The position numbers were made by a program, and so were the translations under genes. This document shows positions 23,868 through 30,420 of a stretch of 64,000 nucleotides of DNA, one piece after another (the stretch's first letter is position 1; the number at the start of each line of letters is the position of its first letter). Location of the stretch: contig NC_133550.1 of NCBI RefSeq assembly GCF_048773025.1, positions 61,139,176-61,203,175 on the forward strand, in the 5' to 3' direction. Below the pieces are notes generated by a model. That model worked only from the letters and a program-made list of their open reading frames with translations. It was not told the origin of the DNA and made no database searches. The DNA comes from Camelus bactrianus (taxonomy: Eukaryota; Chordata; Mammalia; Artiodactyla; Camelidae).

Positions 23868-26800
23868 AGGGTCTGGAAGCTGGGTCAGGCAGTTCCATGA
23901 ATTAACAGTGCGCTCCTCTCCTCCGCAAAGGACTCAGAAAGAAATTCATGACTCTCACATTCCTTTCCCCTCACAAAACATGCTTTGTGAACCACCAGAG
24001 AAAGACAGCTAGCTACAAGGGCAAGCATGGTCACACCCTCTCCAGCAAACCGCAGCCACACACCATGGCCTCCCACCTGATCCGCGGCCAGCAGGCTCCC
24101 CGGATGAGCTCAGGGGACAGGGCACCCGGAGTCTTCACCGAACGCCAGGAAATACAGATGTATTTAATCCCAGTGTACAAACTCACTTAGCACAAAATTA
24201 CAGCGTTCGTTCCCTTAAGTTTATGTTGCTTAGAAATAACAGCTCATTAAATTTGCACCTTATAAAACACAGTATTAAATCACAGCCACTACACACCTGT
24301 CCATGGGTAGGGGGTGAGGGGAGGGAACCCAAGCTGCCAAGAAAAGCAGGATCAGCTGCTCTGCTCATTTCCATCTGCAAAGCCTTTGTAAATTTTGTGG
24401 CAGAAAAGCTCCAATAAGTTAAGGCACATTTACAGTAGCTACGTCTAAAATCTTATCTATGAATTGAATTTCACCCTTTACCCTCTACCCACTAAACTGG
24501 GGGAAAGCAGTCATTATCATCCTACTGGTAAATTTCTGCACCTCTAGGTGGCCACACTATGTGCACCTGCAACTGATCCACAGACACACAGAGGAACCTC
24601 TTCTTCATCCCCCTACCCCATCCCAGGAGACCCCCAGGTGGTTGGACACACACACACACACAGGACATCCCCCCAGTCATATGCACACATCAGCCACTTC
24701 AGGGGCCTAACTCACAATCACACCCAACCCAAAGGTGAGACAAACCGTGCCGACCACAGCCCCTCCCAACACCCGGGAGCCGACAGCCATCATGCTGTCC
24801 TCTCCGAGCAGGCTCACCCTGCCTGCCACCCACCCCACTCCACCCCCAGCAGTGCCCAGAGCAAAGTCAGGAATTCTCAATCTTGGAACCCTGGGAAAGT
24901 GCTCCAACCAACCTCTCTGTGCCTCCGTTCCTTCATCATCAAATGGGGACAGTGCCCCCGCCAACCCCCCTCCCAACAGAGTTGCTGGAAAATTAAAGGA
25001 ACTGATGGATGTCAAGCCTGGAGGACCATTCCTAGTTCACAGGAGATGATGTTTTGCTGTGATGTCATCTGCATCTGTGACTGCTTGCTTCGAGGAAGAG
25101 GAAACTGAGGCTCAAGTGGGCCTGGCAGCCTGGGCTCGTCAATCTGTGTCCTCAAAGTCCCCAGTCAGGACTCGTTTCCCCAGACGTCAACCCCTCCGCA
25201 CACAGAGTCGAGAGCTCCATCACACCAGTGCCCCTGCACTTACAGCCTCACATGTGCCACCCATCATCCACAAGCACCTGTCACCCCCTGCAACAGCCAC
25301 CACTGAGGCTCATGGGGTCAGGGGTTTCACATCCCACAGTCAGCATCCCCCTGTAGAACTTCGCACAGTATTGCTGGGCACAGCCTACTGTGCGCCACTG
25401 GCAGTGATAAATCCTGCCCAGCACTAGCTAATTAAATCTTTGGGACAAGTCCCTTTGGCCATAAAATACCAGCTTTATCCCCATGCTAAGTCGCAACAAG
25501 AAACCAAGAAGGAGAGGCTCTGTTTCTCAGCCTGTAAGAGGCACAGCCTCACTCACTCATGGAGAAAACCGGGTGAGACTTCACCGGGACGGGAGTAAGC
25601 AGAACAGCAGCGTGGGGCAGAGGCCAGCGCTGGTGCCAGGAGACCTGGTTCAAATCCAGGTGTGCCATTTCCCACTTTGTGACCTTGAGTAGGTCTCTTT
25701 ACATCTAAGCCTGTGTCTGTATGTCAATATGAGAACCTGGTGCCTGGTGCCTTGGTGAGATTGCCTGACACGATGCACATAACCAGCATGGCACAGAGTG
25801 GCACTTAATAATAATAATATTCACTACAGCGGCTAAGATGATACAAGTTTTGAGCACTGTGTACCAGCACCAACTGCCCCCGCACATGCGGACACTCTGG
25901 GCCAGGCCACTGACTGTGGAGCTGTCCTGTGCGCTTAGGGTTTTTAGCAGCATCCCTGGCCTCTACCCACTAGATGCCAACAGCACATTCCTGGTTGTAA
26001 CCACCAAAAATATCTTCAGGCATGGCCAATTGTTTCTGGGGAGCACAATCACCCCCAGTTGAGAACCACAGTCATAACTCAATGAAATCAGTGCTATCAA
26101 CATCCCCATGTTACAGATGAGAACACTGAGGCACAGGGCAGAAAAGGGATTTGCCCACGATCCAATAGCAGGCAGCTGGTGGCTCTGGGACACCAGCTGG
26201 CTACCACATTACCATCCTTTTTTGAAAAGCTGCCCCTTCCCCACTGTCCCCGCCCATCTCCCCAGGGCCTACCGCCAGCTGCAAGTCCCGGCTGCGCAGC
26301 ACGGCCGAGTTCTTCTCCTCACTGAGCTGTGCCAGGCGCATGGCAATCATGTAGTTCTCGTCCTTAAGCCGCAACAGCTCCAGGCTCCCCGCCTCCCAGT
26401 CCTCCCGCAGCCGCTGGCAGCGCTCTTGTGTCTGTTGCTGCTCCCGCAGCCGCTGCTCCAGCCCTGCCCGCTCCTCCTCTAGCATCCGGCCCCGGGCCTG
26501 CAGCTGCTGCTCCCGCTGCAGCTGGCTCTTACGGGCTTCCCGCAGCCTCCGCACCTCTGTCATCAGGAACTGGGTCAGGCCCTCGGGCCCCTCCTCATCT
26601 GCCAGGGACAGGGGAGAGAAAAGTCAAATCAGGCAAATAAAATCCAGGAGGATAGCAGACTGCACAGAAAAATGCAAACCAGAAAAACACTAGCAGGAAA
26701 TATTGGAGTCTAGTTTTATAATTCGGGGTAGAGAAGGCATTCCTAAACAAGGCGCAAAATCCAAGAGCTATAGGAGATTTCTGCATGATGACAGATGCAA

Positions 26801-29505
26801 CAAAGTTAAAAGACAAGCAACAGAGTGGGAGAAAATATAACAAATATAACTAAGGACTCAGAGCTACAATATATAAAGAGCTCCTACAAATCAATAAGCA
26901 AACAACCAAATAAAAATGTGGGCAAAAATTATCAACAGGCAAATCCTAAAACAAAAATAGCTGGTAAACATGGGAAAATATGTTCCAACTCACTAGCAAT
27001 AATAACAATAATAATTGTACCACTAACATTTGACTTTACTCTTTGGGTTAGATACACGTTAATTTATTTAATCTTCACAATAACAATTAAGGTAGGTACT
27101 ATTTATTGTTCCCATTTTAAAGACAGAAAAACTGAGGCACAGAAATGTCATTCACCCAGGGTTTACTAACTAGTAAGCTGTGAATATCTCTCAACAAAGT
27201 ACAAACTTAAAACAACAACATATTATCTTAGACATATCTGACTGCGAGAATGTTTTTAAATGATTCCCAGGATGGATGAGGGTCCTGCAAAATGGGCACT
27301 CAAACACTGCTGGAGGGATGTATGTTTAGTTAACATTTAAAATAAGCATTCTCAGAGAAAAGAAATTGCTAATGTGCTAAATTAACCTTTGGAGATAAAT
27401 TAGCAGCATGACTAATTTAGCCATTGCTGTCAGTCACCTTCAGACAAGGGGATGGGAAAATAAATTAATTAACTAATTAAACAAAATAAAATACACATTC
27501 TCTTTAAGAAGTCTGACTTCTTGGAACCTCTCCTCCTGAGACACACATTTCCACAAAGACACACCTAGAAGGATGTTCCCAGCATTGTTTGTAATGTTGC
27601 AAACTATAAACAACCTAGACATCCATCAATAGGGAACGGGTTAAATTACTTACGGCACGTTACTAATGAAGCCTATGCAGTCATTTAAAACAAGCGTAAT
27701 AGATGTAGACAAATCACAAAAGCAGTTGTTCTGAGAAAACGCAAAATACGGAGCAAGATATGTAAGATGATCGTGTGTGTGTGTGTGTAAATGCAGAGAA
27801 GGGGGATTTGCCAAACTGTTACCAGACAGACCAGAGCTGAAGGAAGAAGTAAACATCTTTCCTATGTATTCTAAAGTCTCCTGGAGTACTTGAATTTTTT
27901 ACAGAAGAAACTGTAAACTGGTGCACGCCTGACACACACGTCAGAGAACAATTTTAGGGGGAAAGAGCCACATTAAGAGTGTGGGCTCTGAACTCAGACT
28001 AACTGCGTTAGAATCGCAGCCCCACACTCAGCCTGCTAGGAGGCCTTGGGCAAATAGCTTCAGTTCGCTCTGTGCCTCAGTTTCCCCATCTGTTCAGCAA
28101 GGATAATGGGAGTGCCTCCCTCACATGGACAGAGAAAGGAACCTCTGCACTGGTGTCCGAGGCACTGGCACCCACTGCGGACCCACTCACCAAGGATCAT
28201 GGAGCAGCGCTGGGCAGGTTCTTGGCCCGTGAGGAGCGTGAAGTGCTCAGGGTAGTAGAACTCCAGGGCTTCCAGGAAGGCCTCATAGCCCCTCTTGCCA
28301 CGGCAGCGCAAGATATCCATCAGTCGCCCTGGGGAGAGGCAAAGGGTGCCCAAGGGTCAAGGTGAGGGCTTCCCCCAGTGCCTAGCCATTCTCTTCCCCT
28401 CCCCTCCAACACTCCAGGGCCCACGTTCCCCAGATTTTTAAATCAGTGACACACACAGGAGCCTGTCTCAACACATCATGGAGGAGAACCCGTCTGCCAC
28501 AGCCAGGAGAGCCAGGACCCACCCCCCACCATGGCACCCGTGTTTCAACAGCTCCCCAAGCCCCTGCCATCCCTCTGACAGCCCCTGCCTCCTCCCGACA
28601 CACACACACAGATACAGGGCCAGCAAGTGCAGCCTGCCTTTTCAATGGCAAGGAGAAGCCCCCTCCACCTCTAAACACAAAGTAAAATATTTCTCTCCTT
28701 GGCCAATGCCTGAAATTCCACTAGACCCTCATCCCTCTGCCAGCTCTGGTTCGAAGGCACAACTTATGGGAGAAGGCACCCTCAATAATACTGAGATGGG
28801 TCTTGAGCACTTGAGGAAAAATAACTCTTAAGGAGTGAGTGGCACACAGAAGGCAGGGGGCAGAAAGAATTGAAAAGATGAAAGAATACAGGAAAGATGC
28901 CAAGTCCACCAGCTGTGACCAGGAGGTCCCAAGCCTATCCTGCCCTGGTAACCATAGACAACTCCCTGCTCTAAGGTGGGCCCAGGAAGTGGGAGAAAAA
29001 CCCAAGATAGACAAAACCCAAACGCGGTGTGGGCACGGCGGACACGCTGGGTCGTAATGGTGGTTCAGGAGAACATAGAATGGTAGGCACAACAACTACC
29101 CCACTCTACGGATGTGGAGACCGAGGCCCCGGGAACCAGAGCTTTTGGCCTCGCGCTCCAGGACTCTGTGCGCGACGCTCAAGCACACGGCTGGCCCAGA
29201 AGAAGGCCCCAGGGAAGGCCCTGGGGCACCGCCCGCTCAGGCCGGACCCCGCGCGCCCCCCACGGCTCACCGGTGCGGTTGGCACGGCACGGGAAGCGGT
29301 AGGTGCTCAGCACCTCTTCCTCGTCCTGCTCGTCGATGACCCGGCATTGGCGCAGATACGGCGTGAGCTTGGCCGGGTTGAGGGCGCGCGTCAGCCGGTG
29401 CCGGACGCTCTCGATCCGCTCCCACAGCGCGTCCTCCTCCGCCTCGGACCCCGAGCCGGCCCCAGCCTCCTCCTCGGCCTCCCCCGCCTCAGCCCCGCCC
29501 GGCAT
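5622..29505 (-). CDS. CARD10: CARD10 (CARMA3/BIMP1), complete coding region in 20 exons
   Basis: CARD10 is a cytosolic and plasma-membrane scaffold of the CARD-MAGUK family. Downstream of GPCRs, EGFR and PKC it nucleates BCL10 and MALT1 through its CARD and activates IKK/NF-kB. Reading the minus strand, 20 coding exons join in compatible phases with GT/AG borders to an open frame of 3084 nt, or 1027 residues plus stop (human is 1032 from memory). Order: acidic N terminus (1-22), CARD (about 23-115), long coiled coil (about 130-450), Ser-rich linker (about 456-560) with a likely PKC site at S514, PDZ-like region (about 580-660), SH3-like region (about 690-790), and guanylate-kinase-like region (about 825-1010), ending in a poly-Ser tail. 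No internal stop or frameshift is seen. Start ATG 29505-29503; stop TGA 5624-5622. Coordinates are of the whole span; exons are listed separately. Confidence 0.96.
5915..6075. repeat. Purine-rich GAGACA-type simple repeat in CARD10 intron 19
   Basis: The plus strand is almost pure purine with GAGACAGAGACA runs (5990-6060). On the CARD10 sense strand this is a long pyrimidine tract inside the 252-bp intron before the last exon, about 50-200 nt from its acceptor. Confidence 0.7.
6112..6224 (-). CDS. CARD10: CARD10 coding exon 19
   Basis: It encodes residues 912-949 ([19 protein letters not shown], then [19 protein letters not shown]), the middle of the guanylate-kinase-like domain. The exon is 113 nt with donor GTGAGA. 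A GAGAAGAAG at the acceptor allows more than one AG; the chosen one (6226-6225) keeps the two lysines of the family. Confidence 0.92.
6725..6840 (-). CDS. CARD10: CARD10 coding exon 18
   Basis: It encodes residues 873-911 ([19 protein letters not shown] to [15 protein letters not shown]). Acceptor TCTTCAG, donor GTAGGT. It is separated from exon 17 by only 88 bp. The helix [10 protein letters not shown] is conserved; the Ser/Pro/Ala stretch before it is variable. Confidence 0.93.
6929..7087 (-). CDS. CARD10: CARD10 coding exon 17 (start of GUK-like domain)
   Basis: It encodes residues 820-873 with the entry of the guanylate-kinase-like domain: [20 protein letters not shown], then the [16 protein letters not shown] segment. 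As in other CARD-MAGUKs, the P-loop of true guanylate kinases is absent, so it is presumably a binding rather than catalytic domain. Donor GTGAGC. Confidence 0.95.
7340..7960 (+). repeat. LINE L2 fragment in CARD10 intron 16
   Basis: L2-like order: a GATCCTGTTAACTCCCCTGC segment at about 7378, GCCTTTGCACAAGCTATGCC-type text at 7770-7795, a 'caggaagtctttcctaacca' segment near 7852. It is antisense to CARD10. Confidence 0.65.
8300..8402 (-). CDS. CARD10: CARD10 coding exon 16
   Basis: It encodes residues 786-820 ([18 protein letters not shown], then [11 protein letters not shown]), the basic hinge between the SH3-like and GUK-like regions. Acceptor CACCCCAG, donor GTGGGT. Confidence 0.93.
8640..8765 (-). 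repeat. MIR SINE fragment
   Basis: CACTTTACAGATGGGGAAAC at about 8656 is the reverse-oriented MIR core; the flanks are badly decayed. Confidence 0.5.
8768..9055 (-). repeat. MIR SINE, near full length
   Basis: It reads as a reverse MIR: a degraded 'cctacaatgagacaaacact' end at 8811, TTTACAGATGGGGAAACAGA (8905), CCAAGGTCACAGGGCTGAGA (8952), then GCTGGGATTCAAATCCAGGC (8980). It lies in CARD10 intron 15. Confidence 0.85.
9456..9525 (-). CDS. CARD10: CARD10 coding exon 15
   Basis: It encodes residues 762-785 ([19 protein letters not shown], then PRSN), the tail of the SH3-like unit. The exon is 70 nt with acceptor CCCCACAG and donor GTAAGC. Confidence 0.94.
9689..9932 (-). CDS. CARD10: CARD10 coding exon 14 (SH3-like domain)
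   Basis: It encodes residues 681-762, beginning [20 protein letters not shown]. It contains the CARD-MAGUK SH3 pattern: [29 protein letters not shown], then [20 protein letters not shown]. Acceptor ATGCCCAG, donor GTGACA. This is the largest exon in the C-terminal half and closely follows the known family sequence. Confidence 0.96.
10045..10185 (-). repeat. MIR SINE fragment
   Basis: A decayed reverse MIR body: CATCTTAAATGAGAGTCCAAGG (core equivalent), then GACCCGAACCCAGGTCTCCG near 10134. It lies in CARD10 intron 13. Confidence 0.55.
10407..10518 (-). CDS. CARD10: CARD10 coding exon 13
   Basis: It encodes residues 644-681 ([20 protein letters not shown], then [17 protein letters not shown]), a low-conservation linker after the PDZ-like region. 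Acceptor TTCTCCCAG, donor GTAAGT. Confidence 0.92.
10770..10957. promoter_or_regulatory. Triple CCAAT plus GC-box block in CARD10 intron 12 (candidate internal promoter)
   Basis: Three same-strand CCAAT boxes stand at 10779-10783, 10853-10857 and 10888-10892; two are followed by CAG, the preferred NF-Y context. Among them are GC-box or CCGCC elements (10774-10780, 10809-10814, about 10926) and a perfect GGGGCGGGGC at 10943-10952, which abuts the exon 12 donor. No TATA is seen. Promoter function and direction are inferred from motif density only. Confidence 0.45.
10958..11117 (-). CDS. CARD10: CARD10 coding exon 12 (PDZ-like region)
   Basis: It encodes residues 590-643 ([34 protein letters not shown], then SAKVEPRE), part of the degenerate PDZ-like region. 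Acceptor CTTCTCAG, donor GTGAGG. Confidence 0.94.
11210..11500 (+). repeat. LINE L2 3' end fragment
   Basis: L2 pattern: GCCTGGCAAATTATGCTCATC, TCCTTCAAAGCTCAGGTCAA at about 11292, and the CCTAGCCCCAAACACTGTGT, then CTGGCACATAGCAG end (11458-11490). Confidence 0.65.
11730..11905 (-). repeat. MIR SINE
   Basis: Reverse MIR start: AACACTTACTGGGTGCCTCC, CATGTGCCAGACACCATGCT, then TTAACTCATTTAACATCC (11769-11842). Confidence 0.75.
13730..13905 (-). repeat. MIR SINE fragment
   Basis: GAGGGAAGCTGAGGCCCGGG (13833) and GAGTTACACAGCTGGTGGGT (13869) are the reversed MIR core and tRNA-side segments. Confidence 0.6.
14270..14590. repeat. Two head-to-head MIR copies
   Basis: A short forward copy (CTCTGAGCCTCATTTTCTTC at about 14284) is followed by a longer reverse copy with GAGCCAGGCGCTGTTCTAAG (14395), CCATTTTACAGAGCAGGAAA and CTGAGGCACTGGGAAATTTG. 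Confidence 0.75.
15165..15325 (+). repeat. MIR SINE
   Basis: CAGCTGTGTGACCTCCAGCA, AATCGCTTAACCTCTCTGAG and TCAGTTTCCTCTTCCATAAA (15208-15268) give the forward MIR core. Confidence 0.8.
15815..16035 (-). repeat. MIR SINE
   Basis: Reverse MIR: ACAGCTACCATTTACCGAGC, then GATGAGGAAACTGAGGCCCA, then GAAGTGACCAGCCCAAGTCT (about 15826-15990). Confidence 0.8.
16132..16255 (-). CDS. CARD10: CARD10 coding exon 11
   Basis: It encodes residues 549-590 ([20 protein letters not shown], then [20 protein letters not shown]). The Ser run precedes the PDZ-like region and is phospho-site rich in character. Acceptor CTCCCCAG, donor GTATCC. Confidence 0.94.
16697..16725 (-). CDS. CARD10: CARD10 coding exon 10 (29-nt micro-exon)
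   Basis: A 29-nt exon encoding SFSSMSDIT plus the split codons on each side (residues 539-549). Acceptor CCGCCCAG, donor GTAAAG. The peptide is conserved in recalled human CARD10. Its length is not a multiple of three, so its omission would break the frame. Confidence 0.9.
16915..17070 (+). repeat. LINE L2 fragment
   Basis: L2-like text: GAACTCTGCCCTGTGTCCTT, then TCAGAAGCCTGCCCTGACCT (about 16978), with no clear 3' end. It lies in CARD10 intron 9. Confidence 0.45.
17589..17704 (-). CDS. CARD10: CARD10 coding exon 9 (linker with probable PKC site)
   Basis: It encodes residues 501-539 ([20 protein letters not shown], then [18 protein letters not shown]). The Ser in NRLSILPF (S514 here) lines up with human S520, reported as the PKC target that releases autoinhibition; this alignment relies on recalled human numbering and a six-residue deletion upstream. 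Acceptor CGTTGCAG, donor GTAAAC. Confidence 0.94.
18041..18175 (-). CDS. CARD10: CARD10 coding exon 8
   Basis: It encodes residues 456-500 ([20 protein letters not shown], then [20 protein letters not shown]), the Ser-rich linker directly after the coiled coil. The exon is 135 nt, phase 0 at both ends, so it could be skipped without a frameshift. Donor GTAAGA. Confidence 0.94.
18225..18740. repeat. Ancient interspersed repeat, family not assigned
   Basis: The order 'tgccacgtgccaggaccagg', 'atccctgccctcgtggagct', 'gtgcaaaggccctgaggcag', 'gcatggtaaggggctttgcc' is a common mammalian dispersed-repeat pattern. I cannot name the family with confidence. It contains a 20-bp tandem duplication at 18540-18579. 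Confidence 0.45.
19200..19391 (-). CDS. CARD10: CARD10 coding exon 7 (end of coiled coil)
   Basis: It encodes residues 392-455 ([57 protein letters not shown]), a heptad-rich C-terminal coiled-coil segment. It is phase 0 at both ends. Acceptor CTCGCCAG, donor GTGAGC. Confidence 0.96.
19490..19680 (-). repeat. MIR SINE
   Basis: Reverse MIR: CTAACATTTATTACAGAATT, GGGCCAGGCCCCATGCTAAA, TCATTTAATCTTCAGACAAA and ATACACAGGGAAACCAAACC. Confidence 0.75.
19688..19780 (+). repeat. Camelid tRNA-derived SINE (Vic-1 type)
   Basis: Pol III A box TAGCTCAGTGGCAGGG and B box GGTTCAATCC separated by about 33 bp, with the body 'gtttagcatgcacgaggtcc', end in an A-rich tail (19760-19780). The tRNA-like head resembles the 39.4 and 42.4 kb copies, but the CCTAATTACC tail is missing. 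It lies in CARD10 intron 6, antisense. Confidence 0.8.
20608..20733 (-). CDS. CARD10: CARD10 coding exon 6 (coiled coil)
   Basis: It encodes residues 350-391 ([42 protein letters not shown]), continuous heptads of the coiled coil. The exon is 126 nt and phase 0. Acceptor TGCCCACAG, donor GTGAGG. Confidence 0.96.
21015..21220 (+). repeat. LINE L2 3' end fragment
   Basis: L2 terminal segment: GTTTGTCTCCCCAGCTAGAA, then CACAGGAGCAGGTCCTCTGT, then a TTCTTGGCACAGGAACTGGG and CACAGCAGATGCTGG end. Confidence 0.6.
21331..21486 (-). CDS. CARD10: CARD10 coding exon 5 (coiled coil)
   Basis: It encodes residues 298-349 ([52 protein letters not shown]). The SRPGAPGS stretch is a likely break in the helix. 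It is phase 0. Acceptor ACCCCCAG, donor GTGGTG, a weaker donor than the others. Confidence 0.95.
22400..22591 (-). CDS. CARD10: CARD10 coding exon 4 (coiled coil)
   Basis: It encodes residues 234-297 ([60 protein letters not shown]). The charged run EEKEKEPD is shorter than in recalled human CARD10, which has three extra KE pairs. It is phase 0. Acceptor GGCCCCAG, donor GTATGG. Confidence 0.95.
23230..23400 (+). repeat. MIR SINE
   Basis: TAAGCAAGTCACCTACCTCC, TCTGGGCCTCAGTTTCCCCA and TCGGTAAAATGGGCCCATTC (23264-23323) form the forward MIR core. It lies in CARD10 intron 3. Confidence 0.8.
23823..23864. repeat. (AC)n microsatellite, about 21 units
   Basis: A pure dinucleotide run in CARD10 intron 3, ended by ACGCAAGG. 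Its length suggests it is polymorphic. Confidence 0.97.
24870..25130. repeat. MIR-derived fragments
   Basis: ACCTCTCTGTGCCTCCGTTC, CTTCATCATCAAATGGGGAC (24910-24950) is a forward MIR end, and GAGGAAACTGAGGCTCAAGT (25098) a reverse one. The intron between 23900 and 24850 shows no element I can name. Confidence 0.6.
25610..25850 (+). repeat. MIR SINE
   Basis: GGAGACCTGGTTCAAATCCA, 'tgtgaccttgagtaggtctc' and TTTACATCTAAGCCTGTGTC give a forward MIR; a short AATAATAATATT tract follows. Confidence 0.75.
26075..26225 (-). repeat. MIR SINE
   Basis: CCCCATGTTACAGATGAGAA and CACTGAGGCACAGGGCAGAA (26103-26145) mark a reverse MIR right next to CARD10 exon 3. Confidence 0.75.
26273..26598 (-). CDS. CARD10: CARD10 coding exon 3 (CARD end and first coiled coil)
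   Basis: The largest coding exon (326 nt, residues 125-233): [20 protein letters not shown], Arg/Gln/Glu-rich heptads such as [20 protein letters not shown], then [36 protein letters not shown]. It links the CARD to the coiled coil; in CARMA proteins this latch region controls autoinhibition. Acceptor CTGGCAG, donor GTAGGC. Confidence 0.97.
26640..27900 (+). repeat. Ancient L1/HAL1-type LINE, split by a MIR
   Basis: Two A-rich pieces (about 26640-26995 and 27186-27900) carry L1-type ORF2/3' text: AGAGCTCCTACAAATCAATA (26877), 'ggcactcaaacactgctgga' (27295), 'aacctagacatccatcaata' (27611). A MIR sits between them. It lies in CARD10 intron 2, antisense to the gene. Confidence 0.7.
26996..27185 (-). 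repeat. MIR inserted in the older LINE
   Basis: CACTAACATTTGACTTTACT, TTAATTTATTTAATCTTCAC and AAAACTGAGGCACAGAAATG (27020-27148) give a reverse MIR within the L1-like flanks, which makes the host LINE older than MIR activity. Confidence 0.7.
27970..28140 (+). repeat. MIR SINE
   Basis: GTGTGGGCTCTGAACTCAGA, 'tgcgttagaatcgcagcccc', CCTTGGGCAAATAGCTTCAG and TGTGCCTCAGTTTCCCCATC (27979-28092). It ends about 50 bp from CARD10 exon 2. Confidence 0.85.
28191..28328 (-). CDS. CARD10: CARD10 coding exon 2 (second half of CARD)
   Basis: It encodes residues 79-124 ([45 protein letters not shown]), helices 4-6 of the CARD that contacts BCL10. Acceptor CTCCCCAG, donor GTGAGT. Confidence 0.97.
29271..29505 (-). 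CDS. CARD10: CARD10 coding exon 1 (N terminus, first half of CARD)
   Basis: It encodes residues 1-78: [20 protein letters not shown] (acidic leader), then [54 protein letters not shown], helices 1-3 of the CARD. The ATG at 29505-29503 has G at -3. Donor GTGAGC. An acceptor CGCAG at 29525-29523 places 17 nt of 5' UTR in the same exon. Confidence 0.97.
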
Positions 29506-29703
29506 GGCAGCGTCCTCTGGATCTGCGGGCCAGCGGCGCACAGGGGTCAGCAAGGGCGCCGGGGACCGGGTGCGCGGGCTGATCCCAGCTCGGGGCGTCG
29601 CCCGCAGGACGGGCCGCCCGTCGCCGCCGGAGCCACCCGGCCCCACGCGCACCCGGTCCGCCCGGGGTTGGGGGTGCCCAGCCCCCGCGCCCGGGGAACT
29701 CAC

Positions 29704-30000
29704 CCCGCACGCCACAGCCGCCTGGGACTCCGGGGTCGGCGCTCGGGCGGCGGCTCCGCCGGCGCGGGGGGGCGGGGTCCGCGACGCCCCCGGCCCCGCC
29801 CCCTCCCCCGCGGCCGCCGGGGCTGCCCGGACCGCCCCACATCGCCGCCCCGGTCCCTGCCGAGTGTCCGGCCGGCCAGCCACCCGCACGTCCGCCCGCA
29901 AGCCCGGCTCCCCGCCGTCCGGCCGCCGCGCGCCTCCCCCCGCCCCACGCTTCCTGTTTCCCGCCGGCTCTCCCGGCCCTGGCTCGGCGGGGTCCCGGCG
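29704..30000 (-). other. CARD10: Probable CARD10 non-coding first exon
   Basis: A strong donor (GGG then GTGAGT, exon end 29704) lies 182 bp upstream of the acceptor of the first coding exon, leaving a GC-rich intron of about 181 bp. The 5' border shown is arbitrary. It is inferred from splice signals only. Confidence 0.4.
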
Positions 30001-30189
30001 GCCCGCCCACACCTGCCCGGCCTCGGGGCGGGGCGGAGCCCGACGGGACACGCTCGCTCACACCCTCCCGCTCGCCGCCACACACCCTCTCCCGCGCTCG
30101 CGGGGCACGCGGTCTCGGCTCCCCTGGCCCACTACGCGCCCGGGGCCCCGCCGGCCCACCGCTCGCACCTGGCGCCGACCTTGGCACGC

Positions 30190-30420
30190 AGCCTGCACGG
30201 CGGCCACACGTCACATCAGCACGTGGCACACCCGGTCACACCAGCACACAGCATTGTATCACACACAGGGTCACCCTACAGCGCGCACACGTCACACTGT
30301 CGCACAGGTCACGCCAGCGCACAGTGTACTCTGAGCTCAAAGGTCCCACACAACCTGGACGTCACACCAACCTTGTGCATACGCCACACACCACACACCC
30401 TGTCACAGTCCTATCCGCTC
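30190..30420. repeat. CAC-rich degenerate tandem tract with CRE/E-box motifs upstream of CARD10
   Basis: Variants of GGTCACACCAGCACACAG recur with imperfect spacing. Three ACGTCA half-CRE sites occur at 30208-30213, 30289-30294 and 30359-30364, plus a CACGTG E-box at 30220-30225. It borders the CpG island on its upstream side. Confidence 0.55.

Larger units (their letters stand above)
29170..30240 (-). promoter_or_regulatory. CARD10: CARD10 CpG island and promoter
   Basis: About 1 kb of dense CpG covers the first coding exon and upstream DNA. GC boxes lie at about 29768-29778, 29793-29802 and 30025-30038. No TATA or CCAAT box is evident, so dispersed initiation is expected. The transcription start probably lies at 29.8-30.1 kb but cannot be fixed here. 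Confidence 0.75.
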
